Positions 22,065 to 36,254 are shown, numbered from the stretch's first letter. The stretch is 64,000 nt of DNA from Emiliania huxleyi CCMP1516 (GCF_000372725.1 NW_005198966.1:2007537-2071536), one strand, 5' to 3'. A program made the numbers and translations. Notes: generated from the sequence alone by a model not told the origin.

Positions 22065-22484
22065 GCGAGTCGTCCGGCAGCTCACGCTCATTTTAGGCCC
22101 AGAAGAGTGAGAAGAGATCCCTCTGGAAGCACACGTGTGTGGTGCACGATGTGGCGTTTACTATCTACTATGTACTAATAACGTTATACGTTAACGAGGG
22201 CGCTGTGCGATGTCCGATGATTGAAAAACTGTTCAGTTTTCAAAGGCAAAAACGCCGGCGTACGCCCTCCCCTCACACTGACACTTCTCCCCTATTCCCA
22301 ACCGTTAGGGGGGGTTGTGCGCGCATCTCCCATAAATAAATAGAGCAGTCAACCCCTGGTGGGATTAGGGCAGCAACCCGACGGGCAGACCCCGCCCCGC
22401 TCGGAGGGCGTGCACCACACAGCACACAGACTTATCTAGGCACTGCACGGCTCCTCGGGATTTCTGGGGAGCTGGGGGACGTAT
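22065..22484. repeat. Intergenic sequence with an inverted partial copy of repeat R1
   Basis: At 22310-22440 the minus strand reads tgcacgccct, gagcggggcggggt, then tgactgctctatttatttat, matching the 3' part of the R1 copy at 33.28-33.37 kb. The rest shows no gene. Confidence 0.7.
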
Positions 22485-22680
<196 letters not shown>

Positions 22681-22786
22681 GCTCGCTCGCTCGCGCGCGC
22701 CGCTTGCGCGATCGCGCGCGCTGCGCGAGCCGCCCTGCCCGCTGCGCTGCTAGGGTTGCGCTGCGGGAAGGGCTCGGCGGCCGCTC

Positions 22787-22996
22787 CTAGTACTCCTCGT
22801 CGCTCCCCTCGTAGAGCGAGGGCTCGTTGGACTCGAGGCGTGGACCGCCGTCGTAGGGGGAGCGGGCGGCTCCGCGAGCGATACTCGCCCAGTCCTTCTT
22901 GGTGCTCTTGACCTCGCCGCCGCCGCCGCCGCGGCCGCGTCCGCCGCGCCGGTCTGCGCGCCTCCCGCGAGCTCTAGGATCTCCGCTTTTTTCCCC
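22787..22996 (-). CDS. C-terminal exon of an unidentified RGG-rich acidic-tailed protein
   Basis: The frame opens after a good acceptor (ctag|G) at 22997 and ends at a TAG (22787-22789), 69 aa. It reads GDPRARGRRADRRGGRGRGG, then EVKSTKKDWASIARGAARSP, YDGGPRLESNEPSLYEGSDE and a final EY. The RGG box and acidic tail suggest a nucleic-acid-associated protein. The upstream exons between 23,000 and 23,480 were not identified, so the gene is incomplete here. A family is not recognised. Confidence 0.4.
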   Translation of the reverse strand, partial: GEKSGDPRARGRRADRRGGRGRGGGGGEVKSTKKDWASIARGAARSPYDGGPRLESNEPSLYEGSDEEY

Positions 22997-23484
22997 CTAG
23001 TCATCCGCCGCGCGCCTCTATGGGCGTCTAGTGCAGCCACTGACAGAACTTATTCCCGAGGAGTGGTCGACGTCTCGCCTGAAGTCGGGTGGGCTCGCGC
23101 ACTGCTTAGCCCTAGGGGAGGGGTGTGTGTGAGGTGGTGGAATGGTATAAGGTTTCTCACATCTCAGGCTGCGTGAAACCGTGCGGATGTCTCTGATGTT
23201 TGACTGATGATCCCTCTCCTTCCTCGATCCTCGCACGTCGGCAGCGCGCGGGGGGGGGCGGATATGGCATTATTTTCCGGCTTTTTCGCGCAATTTACAC
23301 ACACAACCAACAGCAACCCCACGCCGCGCGCTCTCGCGTAGGTGCCCTCCCCGCCGGGCCGGCGCCCAAATATACCCGTCGACCCATACCCGACGGTGCG
23401 TGCGTGTCAGCGTGTGGCAAACCATGTTGGCGAGAGCGAGCGACCCCCATACCCTCGCGAGTATCCTGCAGCCCGACCTCTCTC
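22997..23484. other. Intergenic or unresolved 5' exons
   Basis: Should contain the 5' part of the minus-strand gene above and the 3' flank of hemB. No convincing exon or RNA gene was seen. Confidence 0.35.
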
Positions 23485-26160
<2,676 letters not shown>

Positions 26161-26271
26161 CGGCATGGAGGGTGAGTGAGCCACGCCGGCCGAACGGAAC
26201 TCGGAAGGAAGGAGTCTATCAGAGAAGACAAATCCGTCCGATGCGGACGACACGCCAGTAGCAATCCCGTC

Positions 26272-26339
<68 letters not shown>

Positions 26340-27401
26340 TTTGTGTCGTCAGCTGTCCACGATGTCGATGATCGATGTACCCGAAGTAGGGAACCTCAGC
26401 GCCAACACACCGACCGAGGACCGGTGCGTGGCTGGAGGTACACAAAGTCTTTGAATCAAAGTGCTCCAAATGAAACGAGAGTCCAGAGTGGATGGATGGA
26501 TGGACCTTTTTAAACGAGACACCGTATTGGCGGCACATGCACATGCACATGTGACATGATCGGAGTGGGAGTCAGAAGGATGGTTCTTGCGTGTCCTGGA
26601 GAGAAGAGGAGAGTCTGAGAGTTTTGTTTTTTTGTTGGAGTCTGAGCTCAACAAACTGGGATGAGAGAGAATCTTTTGTCTTTGTTCGGCAATCTGGAGG
26701 ACCCGAGATAACCGCTGCAAGGAGAGCGGAGTTACGCCGAAAGATGAGAGAAGCCGCGAGAGCAAGGAACAAGGGCTCGGCAGGCGCTGGCGCCGCCGTA
26801 GAACGAGGCCACAGAGTTACCGGTACCAGAAGGAGAGCGAATGAGCCACATGATGAGGCAGAGGAGAGAGGACCCGACGGGGCAGGAGAGAGAACGACGA
26901 GAGTGGGACGACCGCGAGTGGCATGAAGGATTGAAGGTTGTTGCGAGGATCGGCGAGAGACTGCGACGAGAGAATAGCAGATAGGGCGAGGGGCGGAGGG
27001 GGCGAGGCAGACCGGCCATGGAAAGCATGGATGGATGGATGGGCAAACAGGGGGGGCGGCTAGCAACAGCCAACACACTCCTTCCTTTCCGTGAAATCCC
27101 TGTGTGGGATTCTTTTGTTTTTGTGTGGGATGGCTCAGTACCACCACCACGCACGCGAGCAAAATCTCCTTTTCCGTCGACAGTTCGAGAAAGAATTTAA
27201 AAAGACCGCCTTTCCAGCCTCCCGCGCGCGGGGGCCCCTCATCAACAGAGTTCGAGAAAGAATTTAAAAGAAACTGCTTCGGTAAAAAGAAAAAAACCGG
27301 ATTCCCAAAGTCAGTGCCTCCACGCGCGCGGCCGTTATTCGACTTCATCGACACAGTGTGTTCGCCTACCCCATCGTGCATCGACTCAACTGTATGTGTG
27401 T
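26161..27401. other. Intergenic stretch with (GA)n tract and purine-rich sequence
   Basis: (AG)n at about 26275-26336; (ATGG)n-like bits at 26490-26506 and 27025-27042; the pair ttcgagaaagaatttaaaa at 27184 and 27249 is a short direct repeat. No gene is supported. Long frames here are of biased composition. Confidence 0.5.
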
Positions 27402-28220
27402 ATGCGGACCGAGCGCGCCCTCGCCTCAGCCGAGCGGCGCGCCGCCGCCCTCGCCACCGGCCGCTGGTGCCGCATCCTCCTCCAGCTCCTTCCGTGCAGC
27501 ACGCCGGCCACCTTTGTCACGGCCACGGCGGCCGCCGCATACCGCTCTCGCATGCCTGGTCGACTGCAGCAGATCTCCGTCTACGCCGCCGCGAGCGAGG
27601 CTTCGCTCACCCTGTTTATCGGCGGCGCAGCCCTCTGCTTGATCCAGATCGCTGCGCTCGTGGGCCTCCGTGCCGCCCTCCTGCTGACCCTCGCGAGTCC
27701 CCGCACGGCTGCCGTCGAGCGGGCGTTCCGCCGGAGCGTGCTCTTCTTCTGCACCGGTGGAGCGGCGCTCGTTGCCGCTGCTGCCTTGCCGTGCTGCTGG
27801 GTCGACGTGGCCGCCGGCACATGGTCAGGGCGGCCCACCCTCCCTCTCCACAACTGTTTCGCCTTCTTCGCCTTTGGCTGCTGCTGCCTCGCCGAGTGCC
27901 TCGATGCGTACGCGTGCTTCCTCCTCTTCCATCGCGATCGCGTCCGTCTGCTCGGAGGGCTGACGCCGCTCCTCGCGGGACTCTGCTTCACGGGCTACGG
28001 GTTTGACTGGGGCCACGAAGGCGGGAAGTTTGGGATGGGCGTGGGTCGCACGGCGGCGCTGGAGTGGGCGGGAGGCATCGTCGCCTTTTGCTACTTTGTC
28101 CCGTTCTCGTGGCGCGTGCCGTCGCTTTGCGCCCGCGCGCAAGCGGCAGGGTGCGCCGACGGGCGGGAGGGAAAGCGGGGCATGGACGGGGAGGAGGGCT
28201 CACTGCGTTTGGGCGGTTGA
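27402..28220 (+). CDS. Six-TM membrane protein, Frag1/DRAM/Sfk1-like
   Basis: Single exon, 272 aa from the ATG at 27402. About six hydrophobic segments: residues 23-47, 69-97, 113-133, 149-176, 184-200 and 227-244. The fourth begins LHNCFAFFAFGCCCLAE, and the last is ALEWAGGIVAFCYFVPFSW, resembling the H...a..aF and 'EW.....f.lY...F' landmarks of the Frag1/DRAM/Sfk1 family (membrane proteins of Golgi, lysosome or plasma membrane involved in lipid or autophagy control). The C-terminal tail is charged and low in complexity. The family call rests on topology and two motifs, so it could be another six-TM family. Confidence 0.6.
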   Translation: MRTERALASAERRAAALATGRWCRILLQLLPCSTPATFVTATAAAAYRSRMPGRLQQISVYAAASEASLTLFIGGAALCLIQIAALVGLRAALLLTLASPRTAAVERAFRRSVLFFCTGGAALVAAAALPCCWVDVAAGTWSGRPTLPLHNCFAFFAFGCCCLAECLDAYACFLLFHRDRVRLLGGLTPLLAGLCFTGYGFDWGHEGGKFGMGVGRTAALEWAGGIVAFCYFVPFSWRVPSLCARAQAAGCADGREGKRGMDGEEGSLRLGG

Positions 28221-28607
28221 GACCCAGAAAAATATAGGTACACGTACGCGAGTCTCCGCTGAGTATTTCTCCCAGTTCGGCGCCGCTGGATGGCTCGACA
28301 TGGCACATGCGCCCTGTCCCCTGATGGACTCCACCACACACGAAGATGGTGTCGGCGATGTTCGTGACGGCGATACAGAGCGCAGGCACGGGCTCTACTT
28401 GTCGGTGATTGCGCCCACTCTCGTCGAGAAGGCTGCCGGGGCGAGCACGTCACGGTGTTGCAGAGTATTTTCTTCTCATACAAGCTGCGAAGCCCGGGGT
28501 TGTGCGTTTACGTGAAGGTTCGCGCGTACAAGGCCCCGGGGGCCGAGTTGCCGCGCATCATACAAGGCCGAGTTGCCGCGCATCGCCACTGGAGCTAGCT
28601 GGCGCCG
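28221..28607. other. Intergenic region
   Basis: Short region between tandem genes; a near-direct repeat (gttgccgcgcat with tacaaggc) occurs at 28540-28582. No gene is seen. Confidence 0.45.
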
Positions 28608-29709
28608 ATGCCGCTCCTCAGGCGAGGAGTGGCGCGGTCGGTGTCACGTGCGGCGAGGCAGGGTCGCACCCACAAATCGCAGCTCCACACAGCCTCTTCG
28701 GCAGAGGTGGCGTGGGTGTACAGCAGGGAGTATGCGGTGCTCGACGGCTGGGACAGCGGCCACCGATTCGCCATGGAGAAGTACCCGCGTCTCTTTGACC
28801 GGCTCGTCCAGCGCGGCGTCCTCTCGCCGTCAGAGGTGTGCGAGCCGGCCGATCCAGCGGGCAACGAGTGGCTCCACCGCGCTCACTCTGCCGAGTACGT
28901 GGCTGGCTACTGCGACGGTACGCTCGCGCCGAACGCGATGCGGCGAATCGGCCTGCCGTGGAGCCCTGCGATGGTTCGCGCGGTGCGGCTCGAGGTTGCC
29001 GGCACGCTGCTGGCGGCGCGGCTTGCCCTCTCCACCGGGATCGCGTGCAACCTGGGCGGCGGGACGCACCACGCGCAGCGCGCAGCGGGCAGCGGCTTCA
29101 ACCCCTTCAACGACCTGGCCGTCGCGAGCCTGGCGCTGCTCGCCGAGGGAGCGGCGCGGCGAGTGCTGGTGGTAGACCTGGACGTGCACCAGGGCGACGG
29201 CACCGCCGCCATCTTGAGCGAGGAGCCTCGGGCGGCGACCTTCTCGATGCACGCCGCGCGCGCCTTCCCGGTCCGCAAGCAGCGCTCGACGGTGGACGTC
29301 GGGCTCCCCAACGGGACGGGCGACGAGGAGTACCTGCGCTTGCTGCGAGAGCACCTGCCACCGCTTCTGGACGAGCACCGGCCCGACCTGGTGCTGTACG
29401 ATGCGGGCAGCGCTTGCGCCGAAAGTGCGTCGGGTCGAGCCAGAGGGCGCGATCACCCTTCGCCCCTGCTGGTGCATAGGCGTCGACTGCCACGGCGCGG
29501 ACGCGGTGCGGACCTTTTGCCGCGGGCATCTCTCGCTGACGGACGCCGGGCTGCGCAAGCGCGACTTCTTTGTCATGGACGAGTGCCTCTCTCGAGGCGT
29601 GCCAGTGGCGACGGTCATCGGCGGTGGCTACTCCACGGACATGGACGAGCTGGCCAGTCGGCACGCTATCCACGCCGAGGTTGCCGCCGCCCTCGCTAAT
29701 TGTAGTTGA
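28608..29709 (+). CDS. Histone deacetylase superfamily amidohydrolase (class IV / AcuC-like)
   Basis: Exons 28608-29406 and 29480-29709, 342 aa; the single intron is GC-AG (73 nt). Seen: CNLGGGTHHAQRAAGSGFNP, with the tandem active-site His pair, FNDLAV, VLVVDLDVHQGDGTAAI (Zn ligands Asp and His), then, only after splicing, LYDAGVDCHGADAV with the second Zn-ligand Asp, and VIGGGYSTD in the position of the catalytic glycine/Tyr loop. The GGGTHH..GsGF.pFND pattern is that of the AcuC/HDAC11-like branch (deacetylation of proteins or small molecules). The first 25 residues are basic (MPLLRRGVARSVSRAARQ), so mitochondrial or plastid import is possible; then a nuclear histone role is not assured. 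Confidence 0.9.
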
Positions 29710-30246
29710 GCCAGGGCGTCGCGGCGGGGCGGGCGCCACAGCGCTTGGCCCTCGCGAAGTCCACGAGCAAACGACCGCGTCGCGTACAGGTACACGTAAA
29801 GCCAAAGCCGTTACAATTACACCGCTCACCGGGTATTATTTTTTCGTTCTTTATATACTCTACTCTCTACGTACAGGCTGACCTACAGGTCTACATACGC
29901 TCCCCCCGTGTGCGCATGTCCCCGTTTATCAAAATACGGTATTTTTACCGTACAACATATGAGATATGTGCAAGAGGGCGGGAAATACGATCATCCCCTC
30001 CTGTCAAAAATATTCGTCCGAACACGACTGGAACACATGAGTTCATGACGCGTTTGGTTCACACACAGAGCGGCGCACACGATTACGACCGCGCGCCACA
30101 GAGCGAGACGAGGATAGTACTGACTCGAGTCCGGCTCGGGTTGGCGTTCGACAGCTCCACTAAAGATCGGCGGCACCAATGCGTACCAGCGGAGCCGAGC
30201 CCGGGTCGAGGGGCAGGAGAGCGGGTGTCCGATCTGCAGGAAAGGA
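29710..30246. other. Convergent intergenic region, less GC-rich
   Basis: About 540 bp between the 3' ends of the deacetylase and thioredoxin-reductase genes. It is A+T-richer than its surroundings and has no supported gene. Confidence 0.5.
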
Positions 30247-32675
30247 TCACTTGTGAATCCAGTCCACCTTGATCGTTTTGCGCCCCTTCAGGAAGCGATC
30301 GATCGACATCGCGGCGATGCAGCCGTCGGAGGCCGCGACGACCACCTGCTTGTACGGCGTGTTCCGGATGTCGCCGATGGCGTAGACGCCCGGGACGTTG
30401 GTCGCCATCTCCTCGTCCACCTTGACGCCTCCGTCCGGGTTGAGCTCGACCGCCTGCCCGTCGAGGAAGTCGGTGATTGGCTTGGAGCCGGCGACGTAGA
30501 TGAAGACGCCCTCGACCGGCAGGCTGATTGGCTCGCCGTCGCCCTTCTTCGGGTGGAGGAGCGCGCCCGTCACGCCTGGCGAAGGCGAGCGGGGCGGACG
30601 TGCGGGGCGTGTCTGGTGGCGGGGAGGCGGGGGGCGGTGTCGAGCACCCGAGTCGTCCCCCTCGATGGTTGTCATCCGGGTCTGGCTCCAGTGCTTGACG
30701 TTCGGCTCCGCCTGCTCGCGCCGGGGCGGGGGTGGCCGCGCGTGCTCGTGCATGTGGGTGGGTGGGACAGGAGGGCTGTGTGCTGCGTGGGCGAGGAGCG
30801 GCGGGCGGGCGGGCGGGCGGGCGGGCGGCGCCAGCAGAGTCTGCGCGTGCGCGTCGTCCGGCTTCGGGTCGACGGCGGTCACCCAGTGCACCGTCGAGGC
30901 GAACTTGGTGAGGAACTGGGCCTCCTCCACCGCCTCCGCGTTGACGCCCACGACTGCGACCTCGCGGTCCTGGTAAAAGGCGCCGTCGCACGTCGCGCAG
31001 TAGCTCACCTGGCGCCGACCGCGAGGGGGTGGGCCGCCGCACTGCGGCGCGTGTACGGAGGGGAGGCGGAGGGGAGGCGGAGGGGAGGCGGAGGGGAGGC
31101 GGAGGGGGGGCGGAGGGGGGGAGCGGCGCGCCCCCCGGCCGAGGTAGACGTCCTCTCCCTTGAAGGAGGGAGGCCGCCCCATGGCGCCGGTGGCGAGGAC
31201 GAGCGCCCTCGCCTTGACGGTCAGGTCGGGCGTGTAGACTGTCTTGGAGTCTCCGTCCGCCTCGACGAGGAAGACCTGCGGCCGGGAGGGAGCGGGCGGG
31301 CTGGGGGGGGGGGGGGGGGGGGCTGTTGGGCGGGGGGGGGCTTCGAGGTGTGTGGGGGGAGGGCGCGGAGCCAGTGCAGGGAGAAGCGGAGGCGGGGAGA
31401 CCGGAGGCGAGCTCCTGCGCACGGCGAGCGACTGTGCCGTACTCAATGGCTTGGTCGCGCATCCGCTCGAGCAGCGCGGCGCCGCTCATCTGCGTGTCCT
31501 CGACGCCCGGGTAGTTTGCGATGTGCGACGTGATGGCGAGCGCGCCCGCGGCGGGGTTCTTGTCGAGCATCACCGTCTTGAGGTTCGCGCGCGACGTGTA
31601 GAGCGCGCACGTGCAGCCCGCCGGCCCGCCGCCCACGATCACCACGTCGCACTCGACCTCCTCGGGCGGAGACATCATCACCACCGGCGCGGCGCGGCGG
31701 GCCGCCTTGGCGACAGCCGCGCGCGCCGGCTTGCGGGCGGCCGCCGCGGGCCGCGCCGGCCGCCGCTCCGCCGCCCGCAAGCTGGTGTGGTGGTGCGGCC
31801 TGAGCTTGGGCGCGGCGGCCTGGTGCCACGCGTTCGCCGCGAGCCACGCGTGCAGGTCGGCGGCGTCGCGCAGCAGCGCCCCCCGCGCCTCGAGGAGCAT
31901 CGCCGCCCCCCAGCCGTCGCCCCTCTCGAGCGCACGCCGCACCGCGCACGCCGAGTCGGAGGCGGTCCGCCGGACGAGGCGCGCGGTGCGGTCGCCAAAG
32001 CAGAGGACCGAGTCTGGGTCGGCAGGCGAGGTGCGGCCGAGCGACAGCGCCTCGTGCAGCAGCGGGGCGGGGATGTGCTCCGTGCACCGCTGCGCGTCGG
32101 GACGGGGGGGCGCGCCGGGCGCCTCCCGCCGCTCGCAGCAGCGGACCGCATCCCTCGCCTTGCGGATGCGCGCGAGGGTCGCGGTGCCGCTGGCGTCCGA
32201 GAGGACGCTCACCGACACAAAGGCGATGAGGCTCGCCTTCAGCAGCTGCAGACGCCTGCTCGGCAGGGGAGGGGGGGAGGTGTCGCCTTCTGCACGGCAG
32301 CCGCCCTCCGCGCCGCGACGCTCGCCTGTCCAGCGGCAGCGCGGCCACGCGGGACGCGACGCGGAGGTCCGCGGCCGCCACAGACATCACGACCGAAGCC
32401 CTCGCCCTCGCCGCCGGCATCGAGACCGAGGCGCGCGCGGCTGCCGGGACGAGGGGCTGGCGGCTGGTCCCGTTGCGCAGGAAAGCGCCGTGCAGATCGA
32501 GGCGTAAGCGCGAGGCATCCTCGTCCCGCGCCACCGCGTGGAGCTGCAGCTGCTGCGAGGGCGCGACCTGCTGCTCCCGGAGTTGGCCGATCAAGCTCAA
32601 GCCCGTGCGTCCAGTGACCGCCACGGTCAGGGCATCGGCCGAGATCAGCAAAGCCGAGAGTGCAACGAGCACCAT
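30247..32675 (-). CDS. Thioredoxin reductase-like flavoprotein with long N-terminal extension
   Basis: Resolved exons: 31275-31132, 31008-30832, 30711-30648, 30575-30247. The preceding exon is about 32245-31433 and exon 1 about 32675-32349 (both tentative); roughly 617 aa. Seen: DVVIVGGGPAGCTCALYTSR (FAD), SHIANYPGVED, KARALVLATGA, VSYCATCDGAF with redox CATC, VHWVT, NVKHWSQT, and the FAD C-terminal motif PGVYAIGDIRNTPYKQVVVA. The NADPH Rossmann motif usually GGGDSA.EEA reads GVNAEAVEEA here. The leader MVLVALSALLISADA and an ~150-aa Ala/Arg-rich extension with no known domain suggest plastid targeting. No thioredoxin domain follows, so it is not NTRC. About 15 aa expected before VFLVEADGD appear missing, so that junction may be wrong. 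Confidence 0.85.
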
Positions 32676-33076
32676 GCCGGCGTGAAAGCCACTTCCGCGA
32701 CACCGACGCTGCTCGAAAGAATGTGGGTGCTTCTCGAGGTGGAGCGCAGGACCAGCCCTGCCCCGCAGCGCGGCCGCTCGCCAAGCCCCGTCGATGAGTG
32801 GTCAGATGGTTAGTGCCCGAGAGCGAGGGGTCCGGGGGGGAGCACAAACATAGGACGCCCAGCCTTGCCCTCGTGCCGCCGAGTGCATATCCTATGCGAG
32901 AGAGATCCCCTGTGCCCTGTGCCCAGCCCTCTCCGCGCGGCGATGCGCCCTCCCCCCTCGCTTTTGCAAAATCCTGCAAAGGTGGGGACGTGTCTGTCCT
33001 CGACCCAGCCCTAGCTTGGGAGGCCCTTGTATTTATCTTCGAGGTGGCTGCGGCGACCGCCCGGCTGCTCAAGCAC
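32676..33076. other. Intergenic region upstream of the thioredoxin-reductase-like gene
   Basis: No gene or repeat is recognised, apart from ordinary GC-rich sequence leading into repeat R1. Confidence 0.4.
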
Positions 33077-33372
33077 CACGCGCGCTCCGGCGCGTGGGTC
33101 GAGCTCTCGCCCGGCAACCCTAGCCAGGCAGGCCTCACGGTCACGCGCTGGCCGCGACCGCGACCGCTCGAGCCCGAACTGCCCGTCAGACATGTCGGAA
33201 TTGTCGGAGAATAGCGACTAGCACACCTCTGAGTCCCAGAAACCCGAGGAGTCACACAGTCCACGCCTGTGTGATGCACGCCCTGCGAGCGGGGCGGGGT
33301 GCGCACTGTCCCTCTGTGTTCGTGTGCGTCGCCCATCTCTCCCTGGAGATGACTGCTCTATTTATTTATAGG
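33077..33372. repeat. Dispersed repeat R1, copy 2 with terminal motif
   Basis: Same block order as 12038-12335, then tgactgctctatttatttat at 33350-33371. The terminal motif is shared with 13395-13410 and, inverted, with 22326-22347. Confidence 0.82.
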
Positions 33373-33672
33373 TGGATATCCTTTGGCCGCGTTGGGTAGC
33401 GAGGATTGGTGTGACGCGATCCACGCAGGCGTGGTTTCTGACGGCCGACCGTCAGTGCACGGAGTTACCCCTTCTCCGACTGCCCCGGCTAGTTCCCGGG
33501 TTTCGCGGGAGTGACCCCATGCGTCAAACCCGCGACGTACAACAGTCGCAAAGGCGCCTGGAGCGAACCGCGGTCCGGTCGCGCCACCGCGGCTGCGGGG
33601 TTGATAGAGCAAGCCGGCTGCGGCTCCTGATGTACCTCCGCTTTTGGGTGGCCGGGTCGCCCGCTGCCGACG

Positions 33673-34211
33673 GAGCAGGCGGACATCGCTTCCAGGGAGG
33701 GGGGCGCCCTTCTACTCACACCACATGCTACGGGGGGGGTCCGACCCCCCCCACCAGAGGCTTCACCACATGCTAGGGGGGGGGTCCCGACCCCCCCAGC
33801 ACCTTCACCACATGCTAGGGGGGGGGTCATGGCCGAGGACCCCCCCAGAGACTCGTGGTCAGACCCTCCGGGCCCTTGATTTTGCACCTCATTTCGCAGC
33901 CTTTTTCGAAGAAAATCATCCTGTTGAGCTACATGAGTCTTGAGCCTGGTCAGATTCTCCAAGATATTGGACTTTCAGCCACGATTTCACAACTTTGGGG
34001 GCAAAATCGGCTCTTTGGCGGCTATCCTAGCCCACGAACTCTGGGGGGTGCCCACCACATGCTAGGGGGGGTCCGACCCCCCCCAGAGGCTTCACCACAT
34101 GCTGGGGGGGGGGGGTCCCGACCCCCCCAGAGGCTTCACCACATGCTAGGGGGGGGGTGGGGCGCGGAGAGAAGTGCGCCCCCCTCCCTGGAAGCGATGT
34201 GCGCCTGCTCC
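33673..34211. mobile_element. Inverted-repeat element with an array of G/C hairpins (MITE-like)
   Basis: 33673-33712 (gagcaggcggacatcgcttc, then cagggaggggggcgcccttct) pairs in inverted orientation with 34171-34210. Inside are at least six units of 'cttcaccacatgctaggggg' followed by a poly-G/poly-C hairpin (gggggtccgaccccc). No transposase frame is seen. It may be a non-autonomous element; target-site duplications could not be defined. Confidence 0.6.
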
Positions 34212-34274
34212 CATGCCGCTCGCACCTGGCTCGCAACCCACTATGCGTGTCATGCCAGCAGTGCTATGAGCTAA

Positions 34275-34397
34275 TCACTTGGGGACGCCCATGAAGCCCA
34301 AGAACCTGGCCTGACTCTCCCGATCACTCTGCTCGCGTGCGCGCGAAGCGTTGAGCTCGGCCAGCATCATGCCCTGCGCAAAGGTTGGGGAGAACAT
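34275..34397 (-). CDS. Possible C-terminal coding fragment beside a gap
   Basis: The minus strand leaves the N run and encodes TFAQGMMLAELNASRAREQS, then DRESQARFLGFMGVPK, with a stop. The composition is protein-like and helical. The other side of the gap gives no matching frame. The family is unknown. Confidence 0.25.
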   Translation of the reverse strand: MFSPTFAQGMMLAELNASRAREQSDRESQARFLGFMGVPK

Positions 34398-34497
34398 NNN
34401 NNNNNNNNNNNNNNNNNNNNNNNNNNNNNNNNNNNNNNNNNNNNNNNNNNNNNNNNNNNNNNNNNNNNNNNNNNNNNNNNNNNNNNNNNNNNNNNNN
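34398..34497. other. Assembly gap (100 N)
   Basis: A run of exactly 100 N, the conventional length for a gap of unknown size. Confidence 0.98.
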
Positions 34498-34637
34498 CGC
34501 ATCGGTTGCCTCCATTACCGGCGGAGCTATTCTCGCGCCCACACCACACCTGGCTCCAACGTGGACACGCCCATACCTGGGGACACAACTAGGTCACGCA
34601 TGGCATCAGAAGTTCTGTCTCTGGGCCCCGAAAGGCA

Positions 34638-34892
<255 letters not shown>

Positions 34893-35293
34893 AGAAGGAT
34901 AGATAGACAGACTCACGGGCCAAGAAAGAAAGAATTCCGTGCGAAAATGGCGCGTGCGGAGCTTTTAGCACACGAGAAACCCTCCCCTCGGCGGCGGCGG
35001 CATCGCTTTGGAATTTCCTATTGATGTCGAAACACCGCTACTGAGAGAGCCTGAGGGAAGCCTGAAAAAGTAAAAAGAGCACCTTGGTGCAGCGTGAATT
35101 GAGTCTTCCGTCATCGCATTCGCCCTGGGACCCAGCGCTGACTTCTGACTGTCGTTGCGGTCTATCCCTTTCTCGACTGTCTGAGCTTGTGCGTCTTGGG
35201 TCGTGCTTGTGTTTTTGTGTCAACCTCTCACAGACCAGCGCACAGCGCCATTCGAGGTATTTTCTTCTCAATAACAAGGCTGTGAATTGAGTC
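34893..35293. other. Upstream region of the CRAL-TRIO gene
   Basis: About 400 bp with no gene. The 3' part (cacagaccagcgcacagcgc) resembles 62815-62840, where gcgctatgcgctggtctgtg occurs in the opposite direction. Confidence 0.35.
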
Positions 35294-36254
35294 ATGTCCG
35301 ACGCTCCGCGCTGGACGACGCCGGAGAACGTGGCCCTGATCGCCGCTCTGCGCGAGAATTTGAGAGCAGAGCACCGCATCGACACGAGCTCTGACCCTCG
35401 GCTGTGGCTCACGGGCGACGTGAGGCTGCTGCGCTTTCTCGAGGGGCACGGCTGCGACCCGGCTGCCGCCGGCGCCGCCTTTGCTGCGATGATGGCAGAG
35501 AGAAAGTCGGCACACTGCGACGCGGACGAGATCGCAGGTCGGCTCGTTGCGGCCGCCGCGCGCTTTCCGGGCGAGGAGATGTCCTTCAACAAGTGCCGAA
35601 TGTTGCTCGCACTGCTGCCGTCCCGACACACTTCTCTCAGGCGCGCGTAAGTGTGGTAGGTACCTGGAGGTTGCAGTCGACTCAGACGTCGCGCTCGTGC
35701 GCCGCGTCCGCGCGGCGCTGCCGGCGGTGGAGCAGTTTGCCGACACGCGGGACAAGCTCGACCTGAGCGACGTCCTCTTCTTTGGCAAGGCGGACGTGGC
35801 AATGCTGCTCGCGCCAGAGCTGGGCGAGGCGGGGCTCGCGCAGTACTACACCCTCGTGCTGGAGCACAGGTCGATGCTGCTCGACAGCCGCTCGCGGCGC
35901 AGCGGCCAGATGGCCAAGCTGCTGATGATCCGCGACTTTGAGGGCCTCTCGCTCGGCATGCTGCAGCCGAGGGCGATGCGCGTGGTGAGCGCGCGCCTCG
36001 GCTGGATCCAGCGCTGCTTCCCCGAGTTTGCGCGCGCCATCCTGCTCGTCAACACGCCGTGGGCCTTCGCCGCGGCGTGGAGGATGGTCTCGGGCCTGCT
36101 CAACGCGAGGACCAAGGAGCGCGTGCAGGCCTTCTCCGCCAAGGAGCTGCCGGAGGCCAGGGCGCGGCTGCTCGAGTTTGTGGACGCGAGCGTGCTGCCC
36201 AAGCGGTGGGGCGGCGAAGCCGACGACGCCTGCTGCCTCCCGCCCATACCCTAG
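35294..36254 (+). CDS. CRAL-TRIO (Sec14-like) lipid-binding protein
   Basis: Exons 35294-35592 and 35660-36254 (67-nt GT-AG intron, phase 2) give 297 aa. The N-terminal CRAL-TRIO_N motif is DVRLLRFLEGHGCDPAAAGA. The lipid-binding core follows: MLLIRDFEGLS-type strand (KLLMIRDFEGLSLGML), GWIQRCFPEFARAILLVNTP (the 'yPe....i.iiN.P' landmark), FAAAWRMVSGLLNARTKERV and a terminal LPKRWGGE (usual LP.e.GG). These are the standard Sec14 features in order, so phosphoinositide or other lipid transfer or sensing at membranes is likely. There is no extra GOLD or spectrin domain. Confidence 0.88.

Noticed and set aside
30253..31533. 426-aa plus-strand frame opposite the reductase
   Set aside because: Antisense shadow; the minus strand carries clear reductase motifs.
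33720..34170. Bacterial-type terminators from G/C hairpins
   Set aside because: They are repeated units within an inverted element and are not placed at gene ends.
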